Translations under genes and position numbers: made by a program
Origin: Lachnospiraceae bacterium
GTDB lineage: Bacteria; Bacillota; Clostridia; Lachnospirales; Lachnospiraceae
Direction of reading: 5' to 3'
DNA: 45,853 nt
NCBI GenBank assembly: GCA_017450105.1
Contig: JAFSXC010000013.1
Location: 1 to 45,853 of the forward strand
In this document: piece after piece, positions 32,445 through 39,716 of the stretch
Numbering within the stretch: position 1 is the first letter of the stretch
Layout of the letters: each line of letters opens with the position of its first letter
The notes under the pieces: model-generated
Seen by the model: the letters and a program-made list of their open reading frames with translations, nothing else
Told to the model about the DNA's origin: nothing
The model's database searches: none

Positions 32445-34610
32445 TCACGATCCGTCATACCGGAAGCAGAGCATCGTAATATCATCAAACTGCTCCGCCC
32501 CGTCCACAAACCGTTCGATCCCCTTCGCCACGTTCGAAAGGATCACCTCCGGCTCTGCCGTCGAATCCACATTCAGCGCCTCCAGCATCCGGTCCATATC
32601 AAACAGCTCATGCGCGGCATTCTGCGCCTCCGCCACGCCGTCCGTATAGACAAACAGCGCATCTCCCGGCGAAAGCGTAAAGGGCCGTTCCTCGAAGGAA
32701 ACCCCCTCCAGCGCCGCCACCGCCAGCGAGTGTTCATATTCTACCAGCGTAAAGGGCCCGTTTCCTCTTCGGATCGCAGGATGCTCATGGCCGGCGTTAA
32801 CGGAAATCCCCTTTCCGGTGGAGATCTCAATGACCGCTGCCCAGACCGTAACAAACAGACCGGCATCATTGTTCTCACAGAGCTGGTTGTTCACGTTCTG
32901 AAGCGCCTCCCCGGGGGTCTCCCCGTTCTGAAGATGCGATTTGATCAGCACACGGGACACCATCATAAAGAGCGCCGCCGGCACACCCTTCCCGGACACA
33001 TCCGCCATGACCAGCGCAATATGGTCCTCATCCACCAGATAGAAGTCGTAAAAATCGCCGCCCACCTCCTTGGCCGGGTTCATAGTCGCGTAGAGACTGA
33101 ATTCCTTTCGATTCGGGAACGCCGGGAACAGGCTCGGAAGCTGGCTCGCCTGGATCGAGGTCGCCATATTCAGCTCTGCTCCGATCCGCTCCTTCTCAGC
33201 CGTCACGGCCTTCACCGTACCCACATACTGCAAAGTCCGTTCCGACATCTCCGAGAAGGATTCCGCCAGAACCTCAATCTCATCTCCGGTCCGATAGGCC
33301 TCCTCCACCTTAAACTCAAGATCCTCTCCCCTTATGGAGCCGATCCGCTTCGTCATCTTTTCCAGCGGCTTTACGATTCTCTCGGACACCTTGCACGCGG
33401 AGGCCAGAGCAAGGATCGTCACCGCGGCAAGGATGATCGAAAGGATGATGGTAACCTTCAGGATCTCGACCTTAAAGGAGGCAACCGTCCCGTTCATCAG
33501 AGTATCTATCTCATCCCGTGTCTTGCTTGCAGCTTCATCGATGAGGCTCTTGTCCATACCGTACAGCAGAGTCCAATCGCCTGTACTGCACTTGAGTCCT
33601 GACATATAATACGGTTTCCCGTCAACGGAAGTCAGTACCGGAGTATTATCTTCGTTCTCGATGTTCTCCAGAAGAGCGGCCATGGTTTCATCCGGGCTTT
33701 CTCTCAGAGACGGTGCATCCGCATCCTTCCTTTTTGCGAGGACGCCTTCTGTCATCGGCGAAAAGACCACCTGTCCGTCCCCGTTCAATATACAGAAGAT
33801 CTCTCCGTCCTCATAGGCAGAGTCAATGTTGATCTGTACACTGTCCAGGAAAACATCCGCCGCCACCACGGCCGCGAGTTCGTCACCCATGTACAGCGGG
33901 TACGCGCAGGTCATCGTGGGTCTGCCGGTAAAAATATCCTCATAAACATCCGTAAAGATCGTCCTTTCGCTTTCAACCGCCTCTTTATACCATTCCTTCT
34001 CCCTGTAATCGATCGGGATGAGCTTTCCGTTCTCATCAAACCGTTCCGACGGATGGTCATCCACCAATAACAAAACCCCTTCGGGAAGTGCAACATAAAA
34101 GGAGCCGGTAGCCAAGTTGTCATATACAGCGAGCATGGAATCCGTCAGATTCCCGAGGAGGCCGAGCTTTTTCTTCAGCTTCGGGGAATTCATATCGGCC
34201 CAGTCCTGAACAAGGAGCTGTACGCTGGCTCTGCCGTCCAGGGTCGGATCCGGGTCCTTCAGCTCCACCTCCGTGTAGCTCCCCGGATGTTCCAGGATTT
34301 CCTCACACATATCCGTAAGGATCCAGGCTCCCCGCCTGGCCGAATTTAAAATATCCTCTGCACCCGCCTTTTCCTGCTCCAGATGGATGTTCATGGTCTC
34401 TCCGATCAGCTCATCAAACGTATCCTCCGTGATCGATGTGATCTTTTCCTTCTGGAGCTCGCTGGTCTGGAACACAATGGTATCCAGCCGGTGGATCTGG
34501 AGCAGATTCGTCACCACAAAAACACCGATGATCAGGATGATCACGGACAGAATCAGTCTGAGATATTTTTTCCGGATCCCACCGTTTCGGTTGTCTTTTT
34601 TTTCGTTCAT
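32445..34610 (-). CDS. Membrane sensor phosphatase: dCache-like domain, HAMP, PP2C/SpoIIE
   Basis: This 721-residue protein has a transmembrane helix (17-36), a large extracellular sensor region (about 37-382) with a Cache-type pattern, a second helix (384-407), a HAMP linker (about 408-462) and a C-terminal PP2C/SpoIIE phosphatase (about 505-718). Metal-binding motifs EVGGDFYDF (515-523) and DVSGKG (537-542) and the late FDDITMLCF segment are present. It probably dephosphorylates an anti-anti-sigma factor or similar target in response to an external signal; no STAS or anti-sigma gene is adjacent. GAGGAT lies before the ATG. No promoter stands out in the 120-nt gap upstream. Confidence 0.88.
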   Translation of the reverse strand: MNEKKDNRNGGIRKKYLRLILSVIILIIGVFVVTNLLQIHRLDTIVFQTSELQKEKITSITEDTFDELIGETMNIHLEQEKAGAEDILNSARRGAWILTDMCEEILEHPGSYTEVELKDPDPTLDGRASVQLLVQDWADMNSPKLKKKLGLLGNLTDSMLAVYDNLATGSFYVALPEGVLLLVDDHPSERFDENGKLIPIDYREKEWYKEAVESERTIFTDVYEDIFTGRPTMTCAYPLYMGDELAAVVAADVFLDSVQINIDSAYEDGEIFCILNGDGQVVFSPMTEGVLAKRKDADAPSLRESPDETMAALLENIENEDNTPVLTSVDGKPYYMSGLKCSTGDWTLLYGMDKSLIDEAASKTRDEIDTLMNGTVASFKVEILKVTIILSIILAAVTILALASACKVSERIVKPLEKMTKRIGSIRGEDLEFKVEEAYRTGDEIEVLAESFSEMSERTLQYVGTVKAVTAEKERIGAELNMATSIQASQLPSLFPAFPNRKEFSLYATMNPAKEVGGDFYDFYLVDEDHIALVMADVSGKGVPAALFMMVSRVLIKSHLQNGETPGEALQNVNNQLCENNDAGLFVTVWAAVIEISTGKGISVNAGHEHPAIRRGNGPFTLVEYEHSLAVAALEGVSFEERPFTLSPGDALFVYTDGVAEAQNAAHELFDMDRMLEALNVDSTAEPEVILSNVAKGIERFVDGAEQFDDITMLCFRYDGS

Positions 34611-34732
34611 AGTTTATCCTCATTAACCATTTCTTCCTGCCCGCACCCAAGGGACCTCCTGTGAAAGATGCGATTTCCCATTTCCCGGGGGTGAGCAGAT
34701 AACACTACAGCACACTGGACCTGCATAAAAGA

Positions 34733-34768
34733 ATTTTTAAAAAACAGGCCGGGATATTTCCCGACCTG
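34733..34768 (-). terminator. Terminator after the radical SAM gene
   Basis: CAGGTCGGG pairs with CCCGGCCTG (one G-U pair, 9 bp) around a 6-nt loop, followed by six T residues on the minus strand. Confidence 0.85.
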
Positions 34769-34785
34769 CTTACTCATCATAAAAT

Positions 34786-36219
34786 TCAGCTCGCTTTGGC
34801 GTTCTTCTTCGCCGCCGCTTCCTTCTGCATATCCAGCTTTTCCTTCACGGAAAGGCCCTCGTCCCGGAATTCCTTTTCCTTCTTCCACAATTCGTCCGCC
34901 ACCGGCTTCCAGTTCTTCGCATACTCCGCGCACTTGCCGCACAGATGCTCTACCGATTCCGGGGCCTCCAGATCTGTCGAATGGGCGCCGGTCCGGTTCA
35001 CGATCTCCTGCAAAAACTCCGGATTCTCAAGCATCGGGCAGGGGCGAAGCATATTGTCGTTAAAGGGCTGGCCGTCATGGTAAGCCATGAACAGCGGGCT
35101 CGTCAGCGTCTCCAGCAGCGTCTTCTCCCGGATATTGGAATCCGAATAATGGATAAATACGCAGGGCTCGCAGTCTCCGTTGGCATTAATATGGAAGTAT
35201 CTTCTTCCTCCGGCAATACAGCCGCCTACGAACTCGCCGTCGTTCTGGAAGTCCATCGCGAAGATCGCCTTCTCGCCGCGGTAGGAACGGACCTTATCAT
35301 ACATCAGCTTTCTCTGCTCCGGCGTCGGCATCAGCTCCGGCTTTCCCTGCATACCGGTCGGCATCAGATGGAAGAACCAGACGAACTTTGCGCCCCATTC
35401 CACAAGCGCGTCAAAATACTCGTCCGAGCTCACAACCGGCACATTGTCTCTCGTATATGCGCAGGAGATACCAAACGGCAGCTTTCTCTCCTTCAGGATC
35501 TCCATGGCCCGGCGGGACTTTTCGAATACGCCCTCTCCGCGCCGTCCGTCCGTTACCTCGGCAAAGCCCTCGTTGCTGATCGCGGGGACAAAGTTCTTCA
35601 CGCGGAACATCTCATCGGCAAATTCCTCATCGATCAGGGTTCCGTTCGTAAAGCTTAAGAAGATGCAGTCCGAATTCTGCTCACAGATCTTGATCAGATC
35701 GTTCTTACGCACCAGCGGTTCTCCGCCGGTATAGATATACATATAGGTACCGATTTCCTTACCCTGGCGGATGATCTCGTTGATCTCATCCACGGAAAGG
35801 TTCAGCTTATGGCCGTATTCCGCAGCCCAGCAGCCTGTACAATGCAGATTGCAGGCACTGGTGGGATCCAGAAGGATCGCCCAGGGGGCGTTGCAGCCGT
35901 ATTTCTGGCGGATTTCCTCCTGACGCTTCCAGCCGATCAGGTTGGCGTTCATGAAGAAATTCGTAAAGATGGTCTTCATGATACTGGAGTCCACTGTATG
36001 CATGATGTTCATAATCAGCTTATACCAGGCGGATTCCGGATCGTTTACGATCGTGGTCATATACTCTCTCTGGGTTTTAAAGCTGTTTTCCGGGGAAAAC
36101 CGGTTCACCCAGTCCACGATCTTCGGTACGTTTTTCTCCGGATCCTTTTCCAGATACTTAATGGCGCCGCTGATCCCGGCGCTGATTACTGCTCCTTTAA
36201 ATGCGCTTGCGATTCCCAT
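34786..36219 (-). CDS. Radical SAM/SPASM domain protein
   Basis: This 477-residue enzyme has a radical SAM core with CNLHCTGC (C123, C127, C130) after an N-terminal extension of about 110 residues, and a GGEP-type motif (IYTGGEPLV). The C-terminal part has Cys groups GDCEPC, a CPML segment and LCGKCAEYAKNW, fitting a SPASM-type auxiliary cluster domain. It would generate a 5'-deoxyadenosyl radical for an unknown modification. No precursor peptide or peptide transport gene is next to it, so a peptide maturase role is not shown. GAGGAG lies before the ATG at 36219; a longer in-frame start is less likely. A terminator follows. Confidence 0.85.
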   Translation of the reverse strand: MGIASAFKGAVISAGISGAIKYLEKDPEKNVPKIVDWVNRFSPENSFKTQREYMTTIVNDPESAWYKLIMNIMHTVDSSIMKTIFTNFFMNANLIGWKRQEEIRQKYGCNAPWAILLDPTSACNLHCTGCWAAEYGHKLNLSVDEINEIIRQGKEIGTYMYIYTGGEPLVRKNDLIKICEQNSDCIFLSFTNGTLIDEEFADEMFRVKNFVPAISNEGFAEVTDGRRGEGVFEKSRRAMEILKERKLPFGISCAYTRDNVPVVSSDEYFDALVEWGAKFVWFFHLMPTGMQGKPELMPTPEQRKLMYDKVRSYRGEKAIFAMDFQNDGEFVGGCIAGGRRYFHINANGDCEPCVFIHYSDSNIREKTLLETLTSPLFMAYHDGQPFNDNMLRPCPMLENPEFLQEIVNRTGAHSTDLEAPESVEHLCGKCAEYAKNWKPVADELWKKEKEFRDEGLSVKEKLDMQKEAAAKKNAKAS

Positions 36220-36238
36220 ACTCACTCCTCTTTCTGAT

Positions 36239-36292
36239 AAAAATCCCGCTTTCACTACTCACGGATGATTTTAGTGGAAGCGGGCATTTTTT
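36239..36292. terminator. Bidirectional terminator hairpin between SEC-C and radical SAM genes
   Basis: CCCGCTTTCACT (36245-36256) pairs with AGTGGAAGCGGG (36273-36284), 12 bp with one G-U, loop 16 nt. T-runs follow on both strands (five T on minus, six on plus). It ends the SEC-C transcript on the minus strand and sits in the leader of the radical SAM gene, where it could also attenuate. Confidence 0.75.
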
Positions 36293-36320
36293 AAAATATA
36301 CAATTTTCGATTTTTGTATT

Positions 36321-36349
36321 GGGGAACGTTGATTTTTTACGTTTCCTCA
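36321..36349. repeat. Minimal palindromic copy overlapping the SEC-C stop codon
   Basis: GGGGAACGTTGATT and ACGTTTCCTCA resemble the two ends of copies A and B without the middle part. The arms can pair as a hairpin. The stop codon TGA of the SEC-C gene (36347-36349) is inside it. Confidence 0.45.
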
Positions 36350-36862
36350 GGCGGTCTGGTCCTTTCTCATGCAGCACTGCTTATATTTCTTCCCGCTGCC
36401 GCAGGGGCAGGGATCGTTTCTTCCGATCTTTTTCCCGACGCGGATCGTACCCGAAGCCTTCTGCTCCCGGTACAGGCGTTTTCTGGTAGCCTCGTCGAAG
36501 ATGGCTTCCCACTCCGGCATTTCGTAAAGCCAGTCCGCCTTCGCATCGACCATATTCTTGTACAGCAGCTCCTTGTCAAAGGCCAGGGAAACCACCGTAT
36601 CCTCCTCCATGGTCTCGATCGGGTTCTTTTCCTTCAGGCTCTCATTGATCCCGTCCAAAAAGCCGGTCATCTCCAAAATTGTAAGGGAATACTTCTCCGC
36701 CAGCTCCTTCACCGTCCCCTTTACTTCGGTATCCGGGTCCTTTAAAAGCTGCTCATAAACCCCCTTTTCCTTCAGGAAATAATCCTTCCATAAGGCCTGA
36801 AGCTCTCCTCTGTCCTTATGTTCATCATAGGCGATTGCATGCCACTGTTCCAGTAAAGTCAT
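36347..36862 (-). CDS. SEC-C motif zinc-binding protein
   Basis: This 171-residue cytosolic protein has a helical N-terminal region and a C-terminal SEC-C zinc motif with [17 protein letters not shown], as found at the end of SecA and in many stand-alone proteins. The four ligands are three cysteines and a fourth Cys or His. Its function is unknown; some relatives bind ribosomes or SecB-like partners. AAGGAG lies 8 nt before the ATG. It follows the tarJ-like gene across 56 nt and ends at a terminator. Confidence 0.85.
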   Translation of the reverse strand: MTLLEQWHAIAYDEHKDRGELQALWKDYFLKEKGVYEQLLKDPDTEVKGTVKELAEKYSLTILEMTGFLDGINESLKEKNPIETMEEDTVVSLAFDKELLYKNMVDAKADWLYEMPEWEAIFDEATRKRLYREQKASGTIRVGKKIGRNDPCPCGSGKKYKQCCMRKDQTA

Positions 36863-36895
36863 TTTTGTTCTCCTTTTTCGTAATTATTTTGTATT

Positions 36896-36932
36896 CCCGG
36901 GAAAGCCCTTGATCTTTGTCAATTTTCCCGGG
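36896..36932. other. Nested palindrome at the end of the dehydrogenase gene
   Basis: CCCGGGAAA and TTTCCCGGG form a perfect 9-bp inverted repeat around a 19-nt centre that itself holds TTGA/TCAA. The outer repeat overlaps the stop codon of the dehydrogenase. It has no T-run, so it is not a standard terminator; it may be an RNA processing or stability site. Confidence 0.4.
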
Positions 36933-37977
36933 GCTGAAGACTTAATATGATCTTCGTATAGTCCTCCCGTTTGTCCCGCATGAGCGTAAGTCCGTCCATC
37001 AGATCGGGAAGCGAAAGCCTGTGGCTGATCAGGTTCTTCGGCGATATCCTTCCCTCTTCGATCAGGCCGAGGACCCTGTGCCAGTCGTCATCGGCTTCGC
37101 CGGTAAAGGAGGAATTCCAGGTTCCGGTCAGCGTAAGCTGGTTCCTCAGGAGCTTCCAGTAGATGTCCTGCGAAAGGCCCATAGCCGAGGCGGGATTACC
37201 CACAAGCACGGCCCGTCCGGCAGGGGATAGCGCATCCACGGTCAGGGAATACGTTTCCTCCTTCCCCACACACTCAAATACCACCTCCGGCATTCGTCCC
37301 TTCGTCCTTTCGGCAAGCCAGGACAGAGCACCGCCGTCCCTTACATTATAGAAGTCCTCCTCCGGGATTCCAAGCCTTTGGCATTTTTTGCTCTGGGACA
37401 TCCTGTTTCCGATACATAAGGGGGTGATCCCCTCCTCCTTCAGAAGCATCGCGAGCATAAGGCCGATCGTGCCGAGACCGATCAGCGCCACGGTCTCCTC
37501 CTTCCTCGGCCTTCCGCGCAAAAGCGCATGCATGGCCACGGACAAAGGTTCCAGCATGGCCGCCTCCTCCAGAGAAACCTTTTCCGGCAGAGGGATCAGG
37601 TTTTCGGCCGGAGCCGTTACAAACTCCGCGTAGGCACCGTCCCTTCGGGAGCCGAGATAATCGTAATTCCGGCACAGCTCGTATTTTTTCTGAAGACAGG
37701 GTCCGCACTTCCTGCAGGGGATCAACGGGAAGACACCATAGCGCTTTCCGATCAGAGAAGGATCTGTCCCCTCCCCGACGGACTCTGCGACACCGGAAAA
37801 TTCATGTCCCGGGATCAGGGGCATGTGGTGCGCCCCGGTAACAAAGACCCGCTGAATATCGGACCCGCAGATTCCCACGGCGCCCACCCGAAGGAGCACC
37901 TCCCCCCGTTTCGGAACGGGGATCTCTCTCTCCTCCAGACGTATATCGTTTTTGTCATGCAGAACCCAGGCCTTCAA
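36919..37977 (-). CDS. Zinc-dependent medium-chain alcohol dehydrogenase, TarJ-like
   Basis: This 352-residue MDR-family oxidoreductase has catalytic zinc ligands C37 and H58-E59, the structural zinc group C88-C91-C94-C102 and a Rossmann GLGTIGL segment near 167. In family terms it could be a sugar-alcohol phosphate dehydrogenase. Its placement after an IspD/TarI-like gene and rpe argues for reduction of a pentulose 5-phosphate to a pentitol phosphate (as TarJ does for ribitol). The start is TTG, which overlaps the upstream TGA as TTGA, with GGAGAG upstream. Sorbitol or galactitol-1-phosphate dehydrogenase is the main alternative. Confidence 0.75.
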   Translation of the reverse strand: MKAWVLHDKNDIRLEEREIPVPKRGEVLLRVGAVGICGSDIQRVFVTGAHHMPLIPGHEFSGVAESVGEGTDPSLIGKRYGVFPLIPCRKCGPCLQKKYELCRNYDYLGSRRDGAYAEFVTAPAENLIPLPEKVSLEEAAMLEPLSVAMHALLRGRPRKEETVALIGLGTIGLMLAMLLKEEGITPLCIGNRMSQSKKCQRLGIPEEDFYNVRDGGALSWLAERTKGRMPEVVFECVGKEETYSLTVDALSPAGRAVLVGNPASAMGLSQDIYWKLLRNQLTLTGTWNSSFTGEADDDWHRVLGLIEEGRISPKNLISHRLSLPDLMDGLTLMRDKREDYTKIILSLQPREN

Positions 37978-38684
37978 TCCGTTCTCTCCATAAGCTCCCG
38001 GAAGCGTTTCAGATCCTCCGGGGTCGTTATCTTAAAATTACTCTCCTCTCCTTCGGTCATGACCACATCCATCCCCGCCATCACCGCCGGTTCGCTGCTC
38101 CCGCGGATTTTTTCAAGGGTCTCAGGGTCAAGACCCAGAACCGCCTTCGCATAGGGCCGGAGAAGAAAAAGCTCCGGAGCCTGGCCCGCAAAGACCCTGT
38201 CCCGGTTCAGAAGAGAGGCGATCCTCTTTTCCCCATCCCCAAGATACACCGTATCCTTCATCGGCAGCACCGGCATGACCCCGTCATGTCCCGTAAGGCC
38301 TTCATAAAGCCTGGTCAGAAGCTCCTCAGACAGCAGCGGCCGCGCCGCGTCATGGATCAGCACCGTATCCGCGTCCTCCGGTTCTCCGCAGCTTTCCCGG
38401 AGCTTCAATAGTCCCTGCCGGATCGATTCCTGCCGGTTTGACCCGGGTCTGGCGATCCCGAGCAGCTTCCCGAGATCCGCCTTCTCCTCCTTCAGCTCCC
38501 GAAAAACCTCTTCCCTGTAGTCCTCCTCCATAACAAAGACCACACGATCAATTATGGGGAACAGAAAAAGCGGCATCGCGGCATGGGTCACGATCATGCG
38601 TCCCGCGGCCTTCAGATATTGTTTTGGCGTATCCAGGGACATTCTCCGGCCGGTTCCCCCGGACAGAAGGATCGCTGCGTTCAA
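37974..38684 (-). CDS. IspD/TarI-family cytidylyltransferase
   Basis: This 236-residue enzyme of the IspD superfamily transfers CMP from CTP to a phosphorylated alcohol. It begins with the CTP-binding loop ILLSGGTGRRM (the IspD form is GxGxRMG), and has DTVLIHDAARPLLS and TTPEDL near the C-terminus. Between an Rpe-like and a TarJ-like gene, with stop/start overlaps at both ends, a role in making a CDP-pentitol such as CDP-ribitol fits better than MEP isoprenoid synthesis. IspD remains possible. TTG start with GGGAGA upstream; the start overlaps the rpe TGA. Confidence 0.75.
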   Translation of the reverse strand: MNAAILLSGGTGRRMSLDTPKQYLKAAGRMIVTHAAMPLFLFPIIDRVVFVMEEDYREEVFRELKEEKADLGKLLGIARPGSNRQESIRQGLLKLRESCGEPEDADTVLIHDAARPLLSEELLTRLYEGLTGHDGVMPVLPMKDTVYLGDGEKRIASLLNRDRVFAGQAPELFLLRPYAKAVLGLDPETLEKIRGSSEPAVMAGMDVVMTEGEESNFKITTPEDLKRFRELMERTD

Positions 38685-39352
38685 AAGTTCATCTCCCGTA
38701 TTCCGGAGAGCGTTTCCCGGTAGGGCGTTTTCTTTCCGAACAGGAGCGTTGTTCCGAGCACAAAGCCCCGGACCCCCTTCGGCGCATACTCCCGGATCTT
38801 TTCCGCGCTGCAGGCGCCGTCCCAGTAAATCTGGAAATTCATTTCCATCCGCATCGGAAGCAGCTTTTCGTATTTCTTCCCCACATAGGGGAGGAACATC
38901 TGGGAAGCGTTTCCGGGATTCACGGACATGACGAGCACCTTTTTCACGATCCGGAGCATCTCATAGACCGTTTCCACGCTGGTTCCGGGGTTAATCGCGA
39001 TCCCCGGCACAAGACCGGCATCGATGATCTTCTGGAGCGTCGTGGATGGGTGGTATTCCGCCTCCGGATGGATGTAGATCGTATCCCCCGGGTTCAGATT
39101 TTTAATAAACAGGTCGATCGTATTGATCGGATGCTCGACCATGAGGTGGACATCCATGGGCTTTTTCGTAAGGGAGCGGATACAGATCAGGTCGTTTAAG
39201 GACATGGCATAATTCGGGACATACCGTCCATCCATGATATCGATATGGAAGGAATCAATCCCGCCCTCATCCAGCTCGGTAACCTCTTTTTCCAGATTCC
39301 TGTAATCGGCGCACATCATCGACGCCATCAGCTCAAACTTTGTCATGTCCAT
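38681..39352 (-). CDS. rpe: Ribulose-phosphate 3-epimerase family protein
   Basis: This 223-residue TIM-barrel epimerase of the Rpe/AlsE family interconverts ribulose 5-phosphate and xylulose 5-phosphate (or a related ketose phosphate). FHIDIMDGRYVPN, DVHLMVEHP and LVMSVNPG match the family's metal and catalytic segments. It is the first gene of a trio with the cytidylyltransferase and dehydrogenase genes, so it may supply the pentulose phosphate branch. AGGAAAC lies before the ATG and a promoter lies 30-60 bp upstream. Since a general Rpe for the pentose pathway may exist elsewhere, it may be a pathway-specific copy. Confidence 0.85.
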   Translation of the reverse strand: MDMTKFELMASMMCADYRNLEKEVTELDEGGIDSFHIDIMDGRYVPNYAMSLNDLICIRSLTKKPMDVHLMVEHPINTIDLFIKNLNPGDTIYIHPEAEYHPSTTLQKIIDAGLVPGIAINPGTSVETVYEMLRIVKKVLVMSVNPGNASQMFLPYVGKKYEKLLPMRMEMNFQIYWDGACSAEKIREYAPKGVRGFVLGTTLLFGKKTPYRETLSGIREMNF

Positions 39353-39381
39353 GTTTCCTGTCTTTTCTTCACACCCTGTTT

Positions 39382-39410
39382 ATTCTATATCTCCCGAAAG
39401 CCACATACAA
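39382..39410 (-). promoter_or_regulatory. Promoter of the rpe-cytidylyltransferase-dehydrogenase operon
   Basis: TTGTAT (39405-39410), a 17-nt spacer and TAGAAT (39382-39387) form a minus-strand promoter. Its -35 is 4 bp from the -35 of the divergent plus-strand promoter at 39415-39444. Confidence 0.75.
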
Positions 39411-39414
39411 GTAT

Positions 39415-39444
39415 TTGACAAAAAATTCCCCTGCGGTCTATGAT
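39415..39444 (+). promoter_or_regulatory. Promoter of the small membrane protein gene
   Basis: TTGACA (39415-39420), an 18-nt spacer and TATGAT (39439-39444) form a near-consensus plus-strand promoter. Transcription would start near 39451, leaving a 25-nt leader. Confidence 0.85.
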
Positions 39445-39476
39445 AGAGGAAATCAAACACACAGAAAGGAATTTAT

Positions 39477-39716
39477 ATGCAGAAAGGCAAAAGAATCCTG
39501 GCTCTGATCGGAGCCATATTGCTGATCGCTCTCTTCGCGACCACGCTGGTCCTCGCCATGATGGGATCCGCCTATACCTTCGACGTTCTGATGGTGTCGA
39601 TTGTGGCCTGTGCCCTGATCCCCACGATGATCTTTGTCTATCAATGGATCTTCAAGGTCATGAAGCGGAACCGGGACAGCAACGAGCGCAGCTCTACCGG
39701 GCAGGACGATAAATAA
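39477..39716 (+). CDS. Small two-helix membrane protein of unknown function
   Basis: This 79-residue protein has a basic start (MQKGKR), two transmembrane helices (about 7-28 and 37-57) and a basic, polar C-terminus (KRNRDSNERSS). I do not recognise a family. AAAGGA lies before the ATG and a near-consensus promoter is upstream, so it is surely expressed. Its last 23 bp overlap the end of purA, which runs the other way. A role near the envelope is only a guess from topology. Confidence 0.8.
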   Translation: MQKGKRILALIGAILLIALFATTLVLAMMGSAYTFDVLMVSIVACALIPTMIFVYQWIFKVMKRNRDSNERSSTGQDDK

